A stretch of 64,000 nt of DNA from Pseudomonas brassicacearum (GTDB lineage Bacteria; Pseudomonadota; Gammaproteobacteria; Pseudomonadales; Pseudomonadaceae), in NCBI RefSeq assembly GCF_000585995.1, contig NZ_CP007410.1:5883001-5947000 (forward strand). Reading direction: 5' to 3'. The notes beneath the pieces are model-generated. The model saw only the letters and a program-made list of their open reading frames with translations, had not been told where the DNA came from and did not search any database. The translations under genes and the position numbers were made by a program. The stretch's first letter is position 1; each line of letters opens with the position of its first letter. Shown here in pieces: positions 44,271 through 54,121 of this stretch.

Positions 44271-45147
44271 GGCGATAAAACCTATCCAGTAAGCCCGGGA
44301 GGGCGGCGCGCCAGGCGCGGGGCTTGATCCCGAAGGTGTGCAGTATTTTCTTGCAGGCCAGCACCGCGTGCTGCGGTTCTTCCGCGGCGTCCGGCCGTGC
44401 GGCGTGAGCCTGGGGCGTGGGTGACTCGACCGCCAGGGGATGCAGGGCGCGGGCTTCGGTGAGGATCGCCTGGCCCAGCGCCAGCGGCGTGGTCGCCTCG
44501 TGTCCGGCGTAATGATAGGTGCCCCACAGCGGAGCGGCGCAATCGAGTTGCTTGAGCACCGAGATAATCACCCGTGCCGCATCGTCCACCGGCGTCGGAT
44601 TACCCCGACGGTCATCGGCCAGCAGCAGCTCTTCGGGTTGTTCGGCCCGGGCCAGGAAACGTCCAAGGATGCCATCGACGCTGTCGTCCAGCAGCCAGCC
44701 GAAACGCAGCAGCACATGCTGTGGGCAGGTGGCGCGCACGCTTTGCTCGATCCGCCACAACGCCTGGCCACGCAAGCCCAGGGGCACAGGTTCGTCCTTT
44801 TCGCTGTAGGCGGTGGCACGGGAACCGTCGAACACGCGATAGCTCGACGGTTGCAGCAAGACGATGTTGTGATGCTGGCACAGCTCGGCCAGGCGCTCGA
44901 CAGCGCGCTCCTGGCCGGCCAGGCGCTGCTCGCTGACGGCCTCGGCTTGAAACCAGTCGAAGTAGTACGCCAGGTTGATCAAGGCGTCCGGGCGGGTGTC
45001 GTCGAGCAGTTGCGTCAGGCTCGCGGCATCCCAACCGTCTTCGGGTGGGCGGGGGGCAAGAAAACCGATGTCTTCTTCTGCACCGAGGCGAATCAGCGCC
45101 TGCCCAAGGGCATTTCCGCCGCCCAGTAACATAAGGCGCATTCGCAT
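44263..45147 (-). CDS. RmlD-like sugar-nucleotide-binding protein lacking the YxxxK pair
   Basis: The 294-residue protein resembles dTDP-4-dehydrorhamnose reductases (RmlD): GGGNALGQALI at the N terminus, PSSYRVFDG after a hydrophobic strand, and ALINLAYYFDWFQAEAV. At the catalytic site, where RmlD has YxxxK, the sequence reads LGLRGQALWRIEQ, so the Tyr and Lys are missing. It is probably a non-catalytic or altered member. It overlaps the epimerase gene by 8 bases and is likely co-transcribed with it. The 311-base spacer upstream (45148-45458) holds only a REPIN. Confidence 0.82.
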   Translation of the reverse strand: MRMRLMLLGGGNALGQALIRLGAEEDIGFLAPRPPEDGWDAASLTQLLDDTRPDALINLAYYFDWFQAEAVSEQRLAGQERAVERLAELCQHHNIVLLQPSSYRVFDGSRATAYSEKDEPVPLGLRGQALWRIEQSVRATCPQHVLLRFGWLLDDSVDGILGRFLARAEQPEELLLADDRRGNPTPVDDAARVIISVLKQLDCAAPLWGTYHYAGHEATTPLALGQAILTEARALHPLAVESPTPQAHAARPDAAEEPQHAVLACKKILHTFGIKPRAWRAALPGLLDRFYRHG

Positions 45148-45292
45148 AAAGTCAGCAGGCCCAGTCTATTGGCACAAGAATTTGGTCGATAACGCCCGCA
45201 GGCGTTGTCGGAATCGTTGCATTTTGCGGGTTTAGTGCGCAACCGTCATCCGTAAAGTGTGGATCCGAGGTCGGTTGGACACCTTGAGGCCG

Positions 45293-45386
45293 CCATCGCG
45301 AGCAAGCTCGCTCCCACAGGGTTCGGTTGTGAACGCAAAATCTGTTGCTACAAAAAACAATTGTGGGAGCGAGCTTGCTCGCGATG
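45293..45386. repeat. REPIN, type A
   Basis: Doublet with arms CATCGCGAGCAAGCTCGCTC and the inverted copy GTGGGAGCGAGCTTGCTCGC, in the spacer between the divergent sugar-nucleotide operon and lhr. Confidence 0.91.
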
Positions 45387-45458
45387 AGGCCCTGACAGGC
45401 GACAGAGATCTTAGCCGATACTTGCGTCCTCCCCACCTCGCCCGCATAAACTGATCCT

Positions 45459-48400
45459 ATGAATCTGCCCCTTGCAGCCGACCACGCCATGGCAGGCTTT
45501 CACCCCGCCGTTCGCGCCTGGTTCAGCCAGACCTTCCCGGCGGTCACGGCCGCCCAGGCCCAGGCGTGGCCGTTGATCGGCCAGCGCCGTTCGACCCTGG
45601 TGGCCGCGCCCACCGGTTCGGGCAAGACCCTGACCGCGTTTCTCGCTGTGCTCGATGACCTGGTGCATCGTGGCCTGGAACAGGGCGGCCTGCCGGACCA
45701 GACCCTGGTGGTCTACGTCTCGCCGCTCAAGGCGCTGAGCAACGACATCCAGATCAACCTGCAAAACCCGCTGGCCGGCATTACCGAACAGCTGCGGCAA
45801 ATGCACTTGCCGCCCCTGCACATCACCACCGCCGTGCGCACCGGCGACACGCCGCAGAAAGAACGCACGGCGATGCGCAAGACCGCGCCACACATCCTGG
45901 TGACCACCCCCGAATCGCTCTACGTGCTGCTCGGTTCCGACTCCGGCCGGCAGATGCTCGCCAGCACCCGCACAGTGATCGTCGACGAAATCCACGCGAT
46001 CGCCGCCAGCAAGCGTGGCAGCCACCTGGCCTTGAGCCTGGAGCGCTTGCAGGCGCTGTGTGCCGAACCACTGATGCGCATTGGCCTGTCGGCCACGCAA
46101 AAGCCTATCGAAGCGGTGTCACGGTTTCTCGTCGGTGAAGGCCGCGTCTGTGAAATCGTCGACATTGGCCACGCTCGCCCCCGGGACTTGGACATCGAGG
46201 TGCCGCCGGTGCCGCTCTCGGCGGTAATGGCCAACGACGTGTGGGAGCTGGTCTACAACCGCCTCGCCGAGCTGGCCCGGGAACACCGCACCACCCTGGT
46301 GTTCGTCAACACCCGGCGCCTGGCCGAACGCCTGAGTCGGCATTTGAGCGAGCGTCTGGGCAAGGACGCCGTGGCGGCCCATCACGGCAGCCTGGCCAAG
46401 GAGTTTCGCCTCGACGCCGAACAACGTCTCAAGCGCGGCGAATTGCAGGTGTTGATCGCCACCGCCTCCCTGGAACTGGGCATCGATATCGGCGATGTCG
46501 ACCTGGTGTGCCAGATCGCCTCGCCCCGTTCAATCTCGGCGTTCCTGCAAAGAGTTGGGCGCTCTGGGCACCAGGTCGGCGGCACGCCCAAGGGCCGCCT
46601 GTTCGCCACCACCCGCGACGACTTGATCGAGTGCGCCGCCCTCCTCGACTGCGTGCGCCGTGGCGAGCTGGATATTTTGCACATTCCCAAGGCACCCCTG
46701 GACGTATTGGCCCAGCAGATCGTCGCCGAGGTCAGTTGCCAGGAATGGCAGGAACAGGCACTGCTGGAAACCTTGCGCCGCGCATCGCCCTACGCGGAAC
46801 TGGATGAAGGGCATTACCAGGCGCTGTTGCAGATGCTCGCCGAAGGCCTCAACGGTCGCCAGGGTGTACGCAGTGCCTACCTGCACCGGGACGCCGTGAC
46901 CCGCACCTTGCGCGGGCGCCGGGGCAGCAAGCTGACGGCGGTGACCAGCGGCGGCACCATCCCGGATAACGCCGACTACAGCGTGCTGCTCGAACCCCAG
47001 GGCCTGAACATCGGCAGCGTCAACGAAGACTTCGCGGTGGAGAGCATTGCCGGCGATGTGTTCCAACTGGGCAATACGTCCTACCGCATCATCCGCGTCG
47101 AGAGCGGTCGCGTGCGGGTCGAGGACGCCCAGGGCCAACCGCCGACCATTCCGTTCTGGCTCGGCGAAGCCCCAGGGCGCAGCGACGAATTGTCCCTGGC
47201 CGTGGCACGCCTGCAAGCCCAGCTCGATCAATTGCTCGGCGCCACCCCGGGCAATCTGCAACCGGCCCTGGATTGGCTGACCGGCACCTTGCAACTGAAC
47301 CTGGCCAGCGCCGAGCAATTGCTGGATTACCTGGCGCCAGCACGCCTGGCCTTCGGCGCCCTGCCGTCCCAGGACACGCTGCTGATGGAGCGATTTTTCG
47401 ATGAGTCCGGCGGCACGCAACTGATCATCCACACGCCGTTCGGCAGCCGCATCAACCGCGCCTGGGGCCTGGCCTTGCGCAAGCGTTTCTGCCGCACCTT
47501 CAATTTCGAACTGCAAGCGGCCGCCAGCGAGGACGCCATCGTGCTGTCGCTGTCCACCAGCCACAGCTTCGAGCTGGACGAGGTCTGGCGCTACCTCAAC
47601 AGCCACAGCGCCGAGCAGATCCTGATTCAGGCGGTGCTGGATGCGCCGCTGTTCGGTGTGCGCTGGCGCTGGAATGCCGGCGTGGCCCTGGCCTTGCCGC
47701 GCTACACCGGCGGGCGCAAAGTCGCCCCGCAGATTCAGCGGATGAAAAGCGAAGACCTGATCGCCAGTGTGTTTCCCGACCAGATCGCCTGCCTCGAGAA
47801 CCTCGCTGGCGAGCGGGAGATTCCCGACCATCCGCTGGTGGAACAGACCCTCGACGATTGCCTGCACGAGGCCATGGACAGCGAAGGCTGGCTGGCGCTG
47901 TTGCGGCGCATGGAGGCCGGCGAGATTCGCCTGATCAGCCGCGACCTGCCGGCGCCCTCGCCCCTGGCAGCGGAAATCCTCAGCGCCCGGCCCTACACCT
48001 TTCTCGACGACGCGCCGCTGGAAGAACGTCGCACCCAGGCGGTGATCAACCGGCGCTGGAGCGATCCACATTCCACCGATGACCTGGGCGCGCTGGACGC
48101 CGAGGCTATCCAATCGGTCCGGGACGAAGCCTGGCCGAGCCCCGCCAATCTCGATGAAATGCACGAAGCCCTGATGAGCCTGGCCTGCATCGCCGACAGC
48201 GAGGCCAGCGCCCACGCGCCGTGGCTGGATTGGTTGCAGGCCCTGGCCGAACACGGGCGCGCCAGCCATGTGCAGATCAGCGCCGAGCGCGGCCTGTGGG
48301 TGGCGTTGGAGCGGCTGACCTGCCTGCAAGCGGTTTATCCACAGGCCCAATGGAAGCCATCGCTGACACCCCTGGCCGGTTTCGATGAAGCCTGGGATGG

Positions 48401-49772
48401 CGACGAAGCCCTGGTGGAAGTGCTCCGCGCCCGGCTCAGCGCCTTTGGCCCGCTGCCGTTGAAAGCCATCGCCTACCCGTTGGGGTTGTCGACACCGCAG
48501 GTCACCCAGGCCCTGGCGCTGCTCGAGCAGCAGGGTTACGTGCTGCGTGGCCGTTTCACGCCGGGCACCGGCCAGGAGGAATGGTGCGAGCGGCATTTGT
48601 TGGCGCGCATCCATCGCTACACCGTCAAGCGCCTGCGCCGGGAAATCGAGCCGGTGATGCTGCAGGATTTCATGCGCTTCCTGTTCGACTGGCAGCACCT
48701 GTCGCCCACCACCCAGGGCCGGGGCAGCGCTGTGCTGCCATCGATCATCAGCCAGTTCGAAGGCTACCCGGCCGCTGCCTCGGCCTGGGACAGCGATTTA
48801 CTGTCGGCGCGGATCAAGGACTATTCGCCAAGTTGGCTCGATGAGTTGTGTCGCAGCGGCAAGCTGGTGTGGACGCGCCTGAGCGCTCGCCAGAAGCTCT
48901 CGGCCAGCGCCCTGCGCAGTACGCCGGTGGTGTTGCTGCCGCGCAGCCAGGTGGCGCTGTGGAGCAGCCTGGCCGAGCAAACCCCGGTCAGCGAACTGTC
49001 GCCCAAGACGCAGAAAGTCCATCAAGCCCTCAGCGAGCATGGCGCGTTGTTTTTTGACGAACTGCTGCACGAAGCCCACCTGCTGCGCAGCGAACTGGAA
49101 ATCGCCTTGCAGGAACTGGTGGGCGCCGGGTTGGTGAACGCCGACAGCTTCGCCGGCCTGCGCGCGCTGATCACCCCCGCCAGCAAACGCCAGGCCCGCA
49201 GCAGTCGGCGCGGGCGCGGGGCGTTTGTCGGTGGCATGGACGACGCCGGGCGCTGGGCCTTGTTGCGCCGCAGCCAACCCGCACCCGCGCAAGGCAACCG
49301 CCCGGCGCCGACACCGCCCGAGACACTGGAACACATTGCCATGACCCTGTTGCGCCGCTACGGCGTGGTGTTCTGGCGCTTGCTGGAGCGGGAGGCCGAC
49401 TGGTTGCCGAGCTGGCGCGAACTGCTGCGCACCTTTCATCGGTTGGAGGCCCGGGGCGAGATTCGGGGCGGGCGGTTCGTCAGCGGGCTGGCGGGCGAAC
49501 AATTCGCCCTGCCCGAAGCCATTCCATTGCTGCGCGAAGTGCGCCGCCGCCCCACCGACGGCAGCCTGGTGGCGGTGTGCGGCGTCGACCCGCTGAACCT
49601 GGCCGGCACCCTGCTGCCGGGGGCGAAGGTGCCGGCGCTGGCAAGTAATCGGCTGGTGTATCGCGATGGGTTGCCGGTGGCGGCGCAGATTGCTGGCAAG
49701 CAGCAGTTGTGGGTGGAGTTGGATGGGCTGGGGATGACTGAGGTCAGGAATAAGCTGATCCAACACCATTAG
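45459..49772 (+). CDS. lhr: Large ATP-dependent helicase, Lhr family
   Basis: The 1437-residue superfamily 2 helicase has Walker A PTGSGKT (51-57), DEIH (176-179), and the motif SATQKP, with the helicase C domain ending in QRVGRSGHQVGG. A long C-terminal part follows, including winged-helix-like and Lhr-specific domains. Lhr proteins are 3'-to-5' DNA/RNA helicases linked to DNA repair. The start at 45459 lacks a clear ribosome-binding site; an ATG at 45489 is possible. It is read alone from a REPIN-flanked region. Confidence 0.96.
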   Translation: MNLPLAADHAMAGFHPAVRAWFSQTFPAVTAAQAQAWPLIGQRRSTLVAAPTGSGKTLTAFLAVLDDLVHRGLEQGGLPDQTLVVYVSPLKALSNDIQINLQNPLAGITEQLRQMHLPPLHITTAVRTGDTPQKERTAMRKTAPHILVTTPESLYVLLGSDSGRQMLASTRTVIVDEIHAIAASKRGSHLALSLERLQALCAEPLMRIGLSATQKPIEAVSRFLVGEGRVCEIVDIGHARPRDLDIEVPPVPLSAVMANDVWELVYNRLAELAREHRTTLVFVNTRRLAERLSRHLSERLGKDAVAAHHGSLAKEFRLDAEQRLKRGELQVLIATASLELGIDIGDVDLVCQIASPRSISAFLQRVGRSGHQVGGTPKGRLFATTRDDLIECAALLDCVRRGELDILHIPKAPLDVLAQQIVAEVSCQEWQEQALLETLRRASPYAELDEGHYQALLQMLAEGLNGRQGVRSAYLHRDAVTRTLRGRRGSKLTAVTSGGTIPDNADYSVLLEPQGLNIGSVNEDFAVESIAGDVFQLGNTSYRIIRVESGRVRVEDAQGQPPTIPFWLGEAPGRSDELSLAVARLQAQLDQLLGATPGNLQPALDWLTGTLQLNLASAEQLLDYLAPARLAFGALPSQDTLLMERFFDESGGTQLIIHTPFGSRINRAWGLALRKRFCRTFNFELQAAASEDAIVLSLSTSHSFELDEVWRYLNSHSAEQILIQAVLDAPLFGVRWRWNAGVALALPRYTGGRKVAPQIQRMKSEDLIASVFPDQIACLENLAGEREIPDHPLVEQTLDDCLHEAMDSEGWLALLRRMEAGEIRLISRDLPAPSPLAAEILSARPYTFLDDAPLEERRTQAVINRRWSDPHSTDDLGALDAEAIQSVRDEAWPSPANLDEMHEALMSLACIADSEASAHAPWLDWLQALAEHGRASHVQISAERGLWVALERLTCLQAVYPQAQWKPSLTPLAGFDEAWDGDEALVEVLRARLSAFGPLPLKAIAYPLGLSTPQVTQALALLEQQGYVLRGRFTPGTGQEEWCERHLLARIHRYTVKRLRREIEPVMLQDFMRFLFDWQHLSPTTQGRGSAVLPSIISQFEGYPAAASAWDSDLLSARIKDYSPSWLDELCRSGKLVWTRLSARQKLSASALRSTPVVLLPRSQVALWSSLAEQTPVSELSPKTQKVHQALSEHGALFFDELLHEAHLLRSELEIALQELVGAGLVNADSFAGLRALITPASKRQARSSRRGRGAFVGGMDDAGRWALLRRSQPAPAQGNRPAPTPPETLEHIAMTLLRRYGVVFWRLLEREADWLPSWRELLRTFHRLEARGEIRGGRFVSGLAGEQFALPEAIPLLREVRRRPTDGSLVAVCGVDPLNLAGTLLPGAKVPALASNRLVYRDGLPVAAQIAGKQQLWVELDGLGMTEVRNKLIQHH

Positions 49773-49832
49773 CCCTACACACCAAACTGTTTGGTCCGGG
49801 GACTTGGGTCCGGGAACATGCATGGTTAACCT

Positions 49833-49955
49833 GTGGCGAGGGAGCTTGCTCCCGCTGGGCTGCGTAGCAGCCCCAAAACACACATCCGCACGATGCAATA
49901 TCCGCCCAAAAGCGACGACTGCTGCGCAGCCGAGCGGGAGCAAGCTCCCTCGCCA
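49833..49955. repeat. REPIN, type B
   Basis: Doublet with arms GTGGCGAGGGAGCTTGCTCC and its complement between the convergent lhr and mscS genes. Confidence 0.91.
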
Positions 49956-49980
49956 CAGGTGACCGAGCCGGCCTTTCGAA

Positions 49981-52056
49981 TCAAGACTCCTCTCCCGCTT
50001 CCTTCGGCTCATCCACGAACCGCTTGGGCAACATCACCTGCTGTGGATAAGTCTGCGCAAAATGCACCGCCGGATGGTTATCCACAAGCTTCTTCAAGCG
50101 CTGGTTGAACGCCCGGCTCACCGCGTACTGCCCACCCGACACCGTACGGAACTGCGCCGTGAGCACCACGCCGTTGAGGTCCATCTTGTCCACGCCGAAC
50201 ACATCCAGCGGTCCTTGCAGGTTGAACTTGAGGAACGGGTCTTCGGAGATCGAGTGTCCGGCTTCGCGAATCAGCTCGATGGCCTGGTCCACGTCGGTGT
50301 CGTAGGTGAACTGCACCGAGAAGAACGCGAAGGCAAATTGCCGGGATTGGTTGGTCACGGCCTTGATCTGACCGAACGGCACCGAATGCACGAAGCCCTT
50401 GCCGTCGCGCAGGCGCAGGGTGCGGATGGTCAGGCCTTCGACAGTGCCGGCATGGCCGGAGTCGAGCACCACCCAGTCGCCGATGGACAGCGTGTCCTCG
50501 ATGATGATGAACAGCCCGGTGATCACGTCCTGCACCAATTGCTGCGAACCGAAACCGATCGCCAGCCCCACCACCCCGGCACCTGCCAGCAACGGCGCGA
50601 CGTTGATGCCCAGGTTGGCCATGGTGGTGATCGCGCAGATCACCACCAGGATGATTTTCGCCGCGTTGCGCAGCAGCGGCAGGATGGTCTTGATCCGCGT
50701 GCTGGGCTGGCGGGCCCCGCGTTTGTTCAGCGGTGGTTTCAAGGCTTCCTGGATCGCCGTGTCGAGCACCACCCACGTGAGCCAGGTCATCAGGAAGATC
50801 AGGCCGATGCGGCTCAAGGAATCACTGATCGCCCGGCCTATGGCATTGCGCGAGGCGAACTCGAACAGCGAAATCCCCCAGATCCGCCCGAGGATTTCAA
50901 TGAACGCAACTGCCATGACGATCCGCAACAACGCATGCAGCAAGCTCAACAGGCGGCCTTTATAGGCACTGTTACGCTGGATGGCCTCGGCCTTGGGCGA
51001 CTTGAAGATGTGCTGGAATACCGTGCTGAGAAACACCATCGCAATCAGCAGGATCGTGGTGAACAACGCGCACCGCAGGGCTTTCTGGTTGTCTTCGCCA
51101 ACGCCAATCAGGCTCACCGCCGACACCAGCACCATCAGCAGGATCGGCCAGTACCAGAGCCCGGAAAAAATCCGCAGCGACTCTTGCAGGGCCGGCTGCT
51201 TCAAGCGCTGGGCCAATGGCCGGTTGCGGATCAGGTGCGCCACCGGCCGGCGCAGGCGAATCACCAGCCAGCCGAAGATCACCGAGGCGAACAAGCCGGT
51301 GAATACCGCGATGCTGCTGGTGATGTTGCCACCCAATTGCCGGGCGATCTGCGGGCTGGTCAGGGCATCGCTGAGGGCGGCGAGAAAGCCGATCATGAAC
51401 AGCGGCCTGGGGCTGAAGTGACGGATCATCGCCACCGCCCGGCGTTTGTGACCGGCGTTGAACATCACGATCACACACAGCAGCACTGACGTGGAGAAAA
51501 TACCGCTGCTGGTGGCGTAGGCGAAACACAGCGCCAAGGCGCGCCCCACCGAGACTTGCAGGAAATGGCTGACGTACAGGGTCAGCGGCAGGCAGACCAA
51601 CGCCGGTACGGTATAGGGCAGCAGGTAACCGAGCAGGTCCCGGACCCGCTGGCGGGTGCGCAGCCAACGGCGCGGGCCCAAGTGTTGCACCAGCAGCCGC
51701 GCCGCTGTCCAGATCAGCGCGAAGGCCCCGATCCAGACGCCGGACAGCAAGAGGAAATCCCCCGCTATGCGCCAGGATGAACGGGAAGTCTGGTTCACCA
51801 ACCGGTCCACCTCATCCGCCGCCCGATCCGCCCGCAGGCGCCAGGCGTCCACCAGGCTCTGGTTGAGGTCGAGTTTGTCCTGGACGTCGTCGATGCTCGA
51901 ACTGATGGCCCCCAATAAACCGCCCTGCACCAGCGGCTCGGGTTCGGCGGGGGCTTCATTGGGGTTTGAGGTGCCGGGGATAGCGGCGGTCCCGTGGGCG
52001 TCCGTGCCGGTCAATGCCAACAAAACCAGCAACAATGCGGTACTCAATCGAGACAA
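49981..52056 (-). CDS. Mechanosensitive channel of the MscS family, large form
   Basis: Started at TTG 52056, which has GGAG nine bases upstream, the protein has 691 residues with a signal peptide (cleavage near TGTDA-HG); GTG 52074 without a ribosome-binding site is the alternative. A periplasmic helical region is followed by many transmembrane helices. The MscS pore helix and beta domain are clear: AGAGVVGLAIGFGSQQLVQDVITGLFIIIEDTLSIGDWVVL. The extra helices are typical of MscK/YbdG/YnaI-type channels. It opens upon membrane tension. Divergent from the DUF72 gene; the 329-base spacer (52057-52385) holds one REPIN and no gene. Confidence 0.92.
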   Translation of the reverse strand: MSRLSTALLLVLLALTGTDAHGTAAIPGTSNPNEAPAEPEPLVQGGLLGAISSSIDDVQDKLDLNQSLVDAWRLRADRAADEVDRLVNQTSRSSWRIAGDFLLLSGVWIGAFALIWTAARLLVQHLGPRRWLRTRQRVRDLLGYLLPYTVPALVCLPLTLYVSHFLQVSVGRALALCFAYATSSGIFSTSVLLCVIVMFNAGHKRRAVAMIRHFSPRPLFMIGFLAALSDALTSPQIARQLGGNITSSIAVFTGLFASVIFGWLVIRLRRPVAHLIRNRPLAQRLKQPALQESLRIFSGLWYWPILLMVLVSAVSLIGVGEDNQKALRCALFTTILLIAMVFLSTVFQHIFKSPKAEAIQRNSAYKGRLLSLLHALLRIVMAVAFIEILGRIWGISLFEFASRNAIGRAISDSLSRIGLIFLMTWLTWVVLDTAIQEALKPPLNKRGARQPSTRIKTILPLLRNAAKIILVVICAITTMANLGINVAPLLAGAGVVGLAIGFGSQQLVQDVITGLFIIIEDTLSIGDWVVLDSGHAGTVEGLTIRTLRLRDGKGFVHSVPFGQIKAVTNQSRQFAFAFFSVQFTYDTDVDQAIELIREAGHSISEDPFLKFNLQGPLDVFGVDKMDLNGVVLTAQFRTVSGGQYAVSRAFNQRLKKLVDNHPAVHFAQTYPQQVMLPKRFVDEPKEAGEES

Positions 52057-52142
52057 AACGCGAGGCTCCTTCACACAGGTTCGGTAAGGAACTGATCAAT
52101 TATGGGCTGGCAAGTTCGCCCGCAAGACCAATACCAAACCCC

Positions 52143-52231
52143 GTGGCGAGGGAGCTTGCTCCCGCTGGGCTGCGCAGCAGCCCCAAAACAGGGCCGCTGC
52201 GCGCCCCAGCGGGAGCAAGCTCCCTCGCCAC
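52143..52231. repeat. REPIN, type B
   Basis: Doublet with arms GTGGCGAGGGAGCTTGCTCC and its complement, in the divergent spacer between mscS and the DUF72 gene. It may lie between the two promoters. Confidence 0.91.
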
Positions 52232-52385
52232 AAAAAAACAAAAGTGCTCTCCCTCATGTGGGAATACCCCCTCCCCACAATGACCGCCCCGCCCCCACCG
52301 CCGGTAAGCCCATCGAAACTTTCTACGCCCCCGGCAGTCATCACAAAACAGAGGCTGCACGAGGTCATTGGCACGGGAGGGACAC

Positions 52386-53312
52386 ATGACGGCGATCCAC
52401 ATTGGCATTTCCGGTTGGCGTTACACGCCTTGGCGGGGCGATTTCTACCCCAAGGGGCTGACCCAGAAACGGGAATTGCAATTTGCTTCGCGAGCGGTCA
52501 ACAGCATCGAAATCAACGGATCGTTCTACGCCCTGCAACGCCCCGAACGGTATGCCCAGTGGTACGCCGAGACGCCGCCCGGCTTTGTGTTCAGCGTCAA
52601 GGCGCCGCGTTTCATCACCCACATCAAGCGCCTGCGGGACATCCGCAAGCCGCTGGCCAATTTCTTCGCCTCCGGCGTGCTGGAGCTCAAGGAGAAACTG
52701 GGCGCCATCCTCTGGCAGTTTCCGCCCAGCTTCAAATTCGACCCCGAGCTGTTCGAAGACTTTCTCAAGCAACTGCCCCACGACACCGAAGGCGCTGCCG
52801 CCCTGGCCGGCGAGCACGAACCGCGCCTGGACGGCCACGCCAGCACCAAGACCGATAAAAAACGCCCGCTGCGCCACGCCGTCGAAATCCGTCATGAGAG
52901 TTTCATCGACCCGCACTTCATCACCTTGCTCAAGCGCTACGACATTGCCCTGGTGATCGCCGACACCGCCGGCAAGTGGCCCTATCGCGAAGACGTCACC
53001 AGCGATTTCGTCTACCTGCGCCTGCACGGCGCCGAGGAGCTGTACGCCAGCGGTTATACCGAGGCGGCGTTGAAACGCTGGGGTGACCGGATCCAGGCCT
53101 GGAGCCAAGGCAAGCAGCCCGCCGACGCGCACCTGATCGACCCGAAAAAGAAACCCCGGGCACGCAAGAGCCGGGAAGTGTTCTGCTATTTCGACAACGA
53201 CATCAAAGTCCGCGCGCCCTATGACGCACGCCACTTACTGGAGCGCTTCGACCTGGACAAGGACCTCGCCACCACACCCGGTGAACGCCCGGCCGAGGGA
53301 GTATTGCCATGA
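52386..53312 (+). CDS. DUF72 family protein (YecE-like)
   Basis: The 308-residue protein has the DUF72 pattern: IHIGISGWRYTPWRGDFYPKG, EINGSFYALQRPERYAQWY and FSVKAPRFITHI, and near the C-terminal part YLRLHG. DUF72 has a TIM-barrel-like fold with unknown chemistry. GGGAGGG precedes ATG 52386. The stop overlaps the next gene (ATGA), so it heads an operon with ybhP-, clsB- and ybhN-like genes. Confidence 0.9.
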   Translation: MTAIHIGISGWRYTPWRGDFYPKGLTQKRELQFASRAVNSIEINGSFYALQRPERYAQWYAETPPGFVFSVKAPRFITHIKRLRDIRKPLANFFASGVLELKEKLGAILWQFPPSFKFDPELFEDFLKQLPHDTEGAAALAGEHEPRLDGHASTKTDKKRPLRHAVEIRHESFIDPHFITLLKRYDIALVIADTAGKWPYREDVTSDFVYLRLHGAEELYASGYTEAALKRWGDRIQAWSQGKQPADAHLIDPKKKPRARKSREVFCYFDNDIKVRAPYDARHLLERFDLDKDLATTPGERPAEGVLP

Positions 53313-54121
53313 GCATTCCAGAATCCACCGAAGCGACCCACGATCCGACCCAGCACCTGGCCCAGGATGTCGGGCGGATCAACCGTTTCACCGTGCTGAC
53401 GGTCAACACCCATAAGGGTTTCACCGCCCTGAACCGGCGTTTCATCCTGCCGGAACTGCGCGAAGCGGTGCGCAGCGTGTCCGCCGACGTGGTGTTTTTG
53501 CAGGAAGTGCACGGCACCCACGAACACCACCCGCAGCGCTACAACAACTGGCCAAGCATGCCCCAATACGAATTTCTCGCCGACAGCCTCTGGCCGCAGT
53601 TCGCCTACGGGCGCAACGCGGTCTACCCGGCAGGCGACCACGGCAATGCGCTGTTGTCGAAATTCCAGATCATCCGCCACGACAACATCGACATGTCCAT
53701 CAGCGGCCATGAAAACCGCGGCATGCTCCACAGCGTGCTGCGCCTGCCGGGTGGCGACGGGCTGCACATCCATGCCATTTGCGTGCACCTGGGGCTGCGC
53801 GAAGGTCATCGCGTCGAGCAATTGAAACTGCTTTGCCAGCGTTTGAGTGAACTGCCGCCCGAGGCGCCCGTGATCGTCGCCGGGGACTTCAACGACTGGC
53901 GCGGCAAGGCCAGTGAGCTGCTCGAGCCCTGTGGCCTGCGGGAAGTGTTTGCCGAGCAGTTGGGCAAGCCGGCCCGCAGCTTTCCAGCGCGCTTGCCGAT
54001 CCTGCGCCTGGACCGCATCTACGTGCGCAACCTCAAGGCCCATCACCCCAAAGTGCTGAGCGTACGTCCCTGGTCGCACCTGTCCGACCATGCACCGCTG
54101 TCGGTGGAGATCGAATTATGA
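53309..54121 (+). CDS. ybhP: Endonuclease/exonuclease/phosphatase family protein, YbhP-like
   Basis: The 270-residue protein has the EEP fold pattern: LTVNTHKGF, DVVFLQEVHG (metal-binding Glu), PVIVAGDFNDWR and SDHAPLSVEI (catalytic His). It is the neighbour of clsB in E. coli (ybhP-ybhO-ybhN). No signal peptide is seen. Likely a metal-dependent phosphodiesterase or phosphatase for a lipid or nucleotide substrate. Its start and stop both overlap neighbours by 4 bases. Confidence 0.89.
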   Translation: MSIPESTEATHDPTQHLAQDVGRINRFTVLTVNTHKGFTALNRRFILPELREAVRSVSADVVFLQEVHGTHEHHPQRYNNWPSMPQYEFLADSLWPQFAYGRNAVYPAGDHGNALLSKFQIIRHDNIDMSISGHENRGMLHSVLRLPGGDGLHIHAICVHLGLREGHRVEQLKLLCQRLSELPPEAPVIVAGDFNDWRGKASELLEPCGLREVFAEQLGKPARSFPARLPILRLDRIYVRNLKAHHPKVLSVRPWSHLSDHAPLSVEIEL

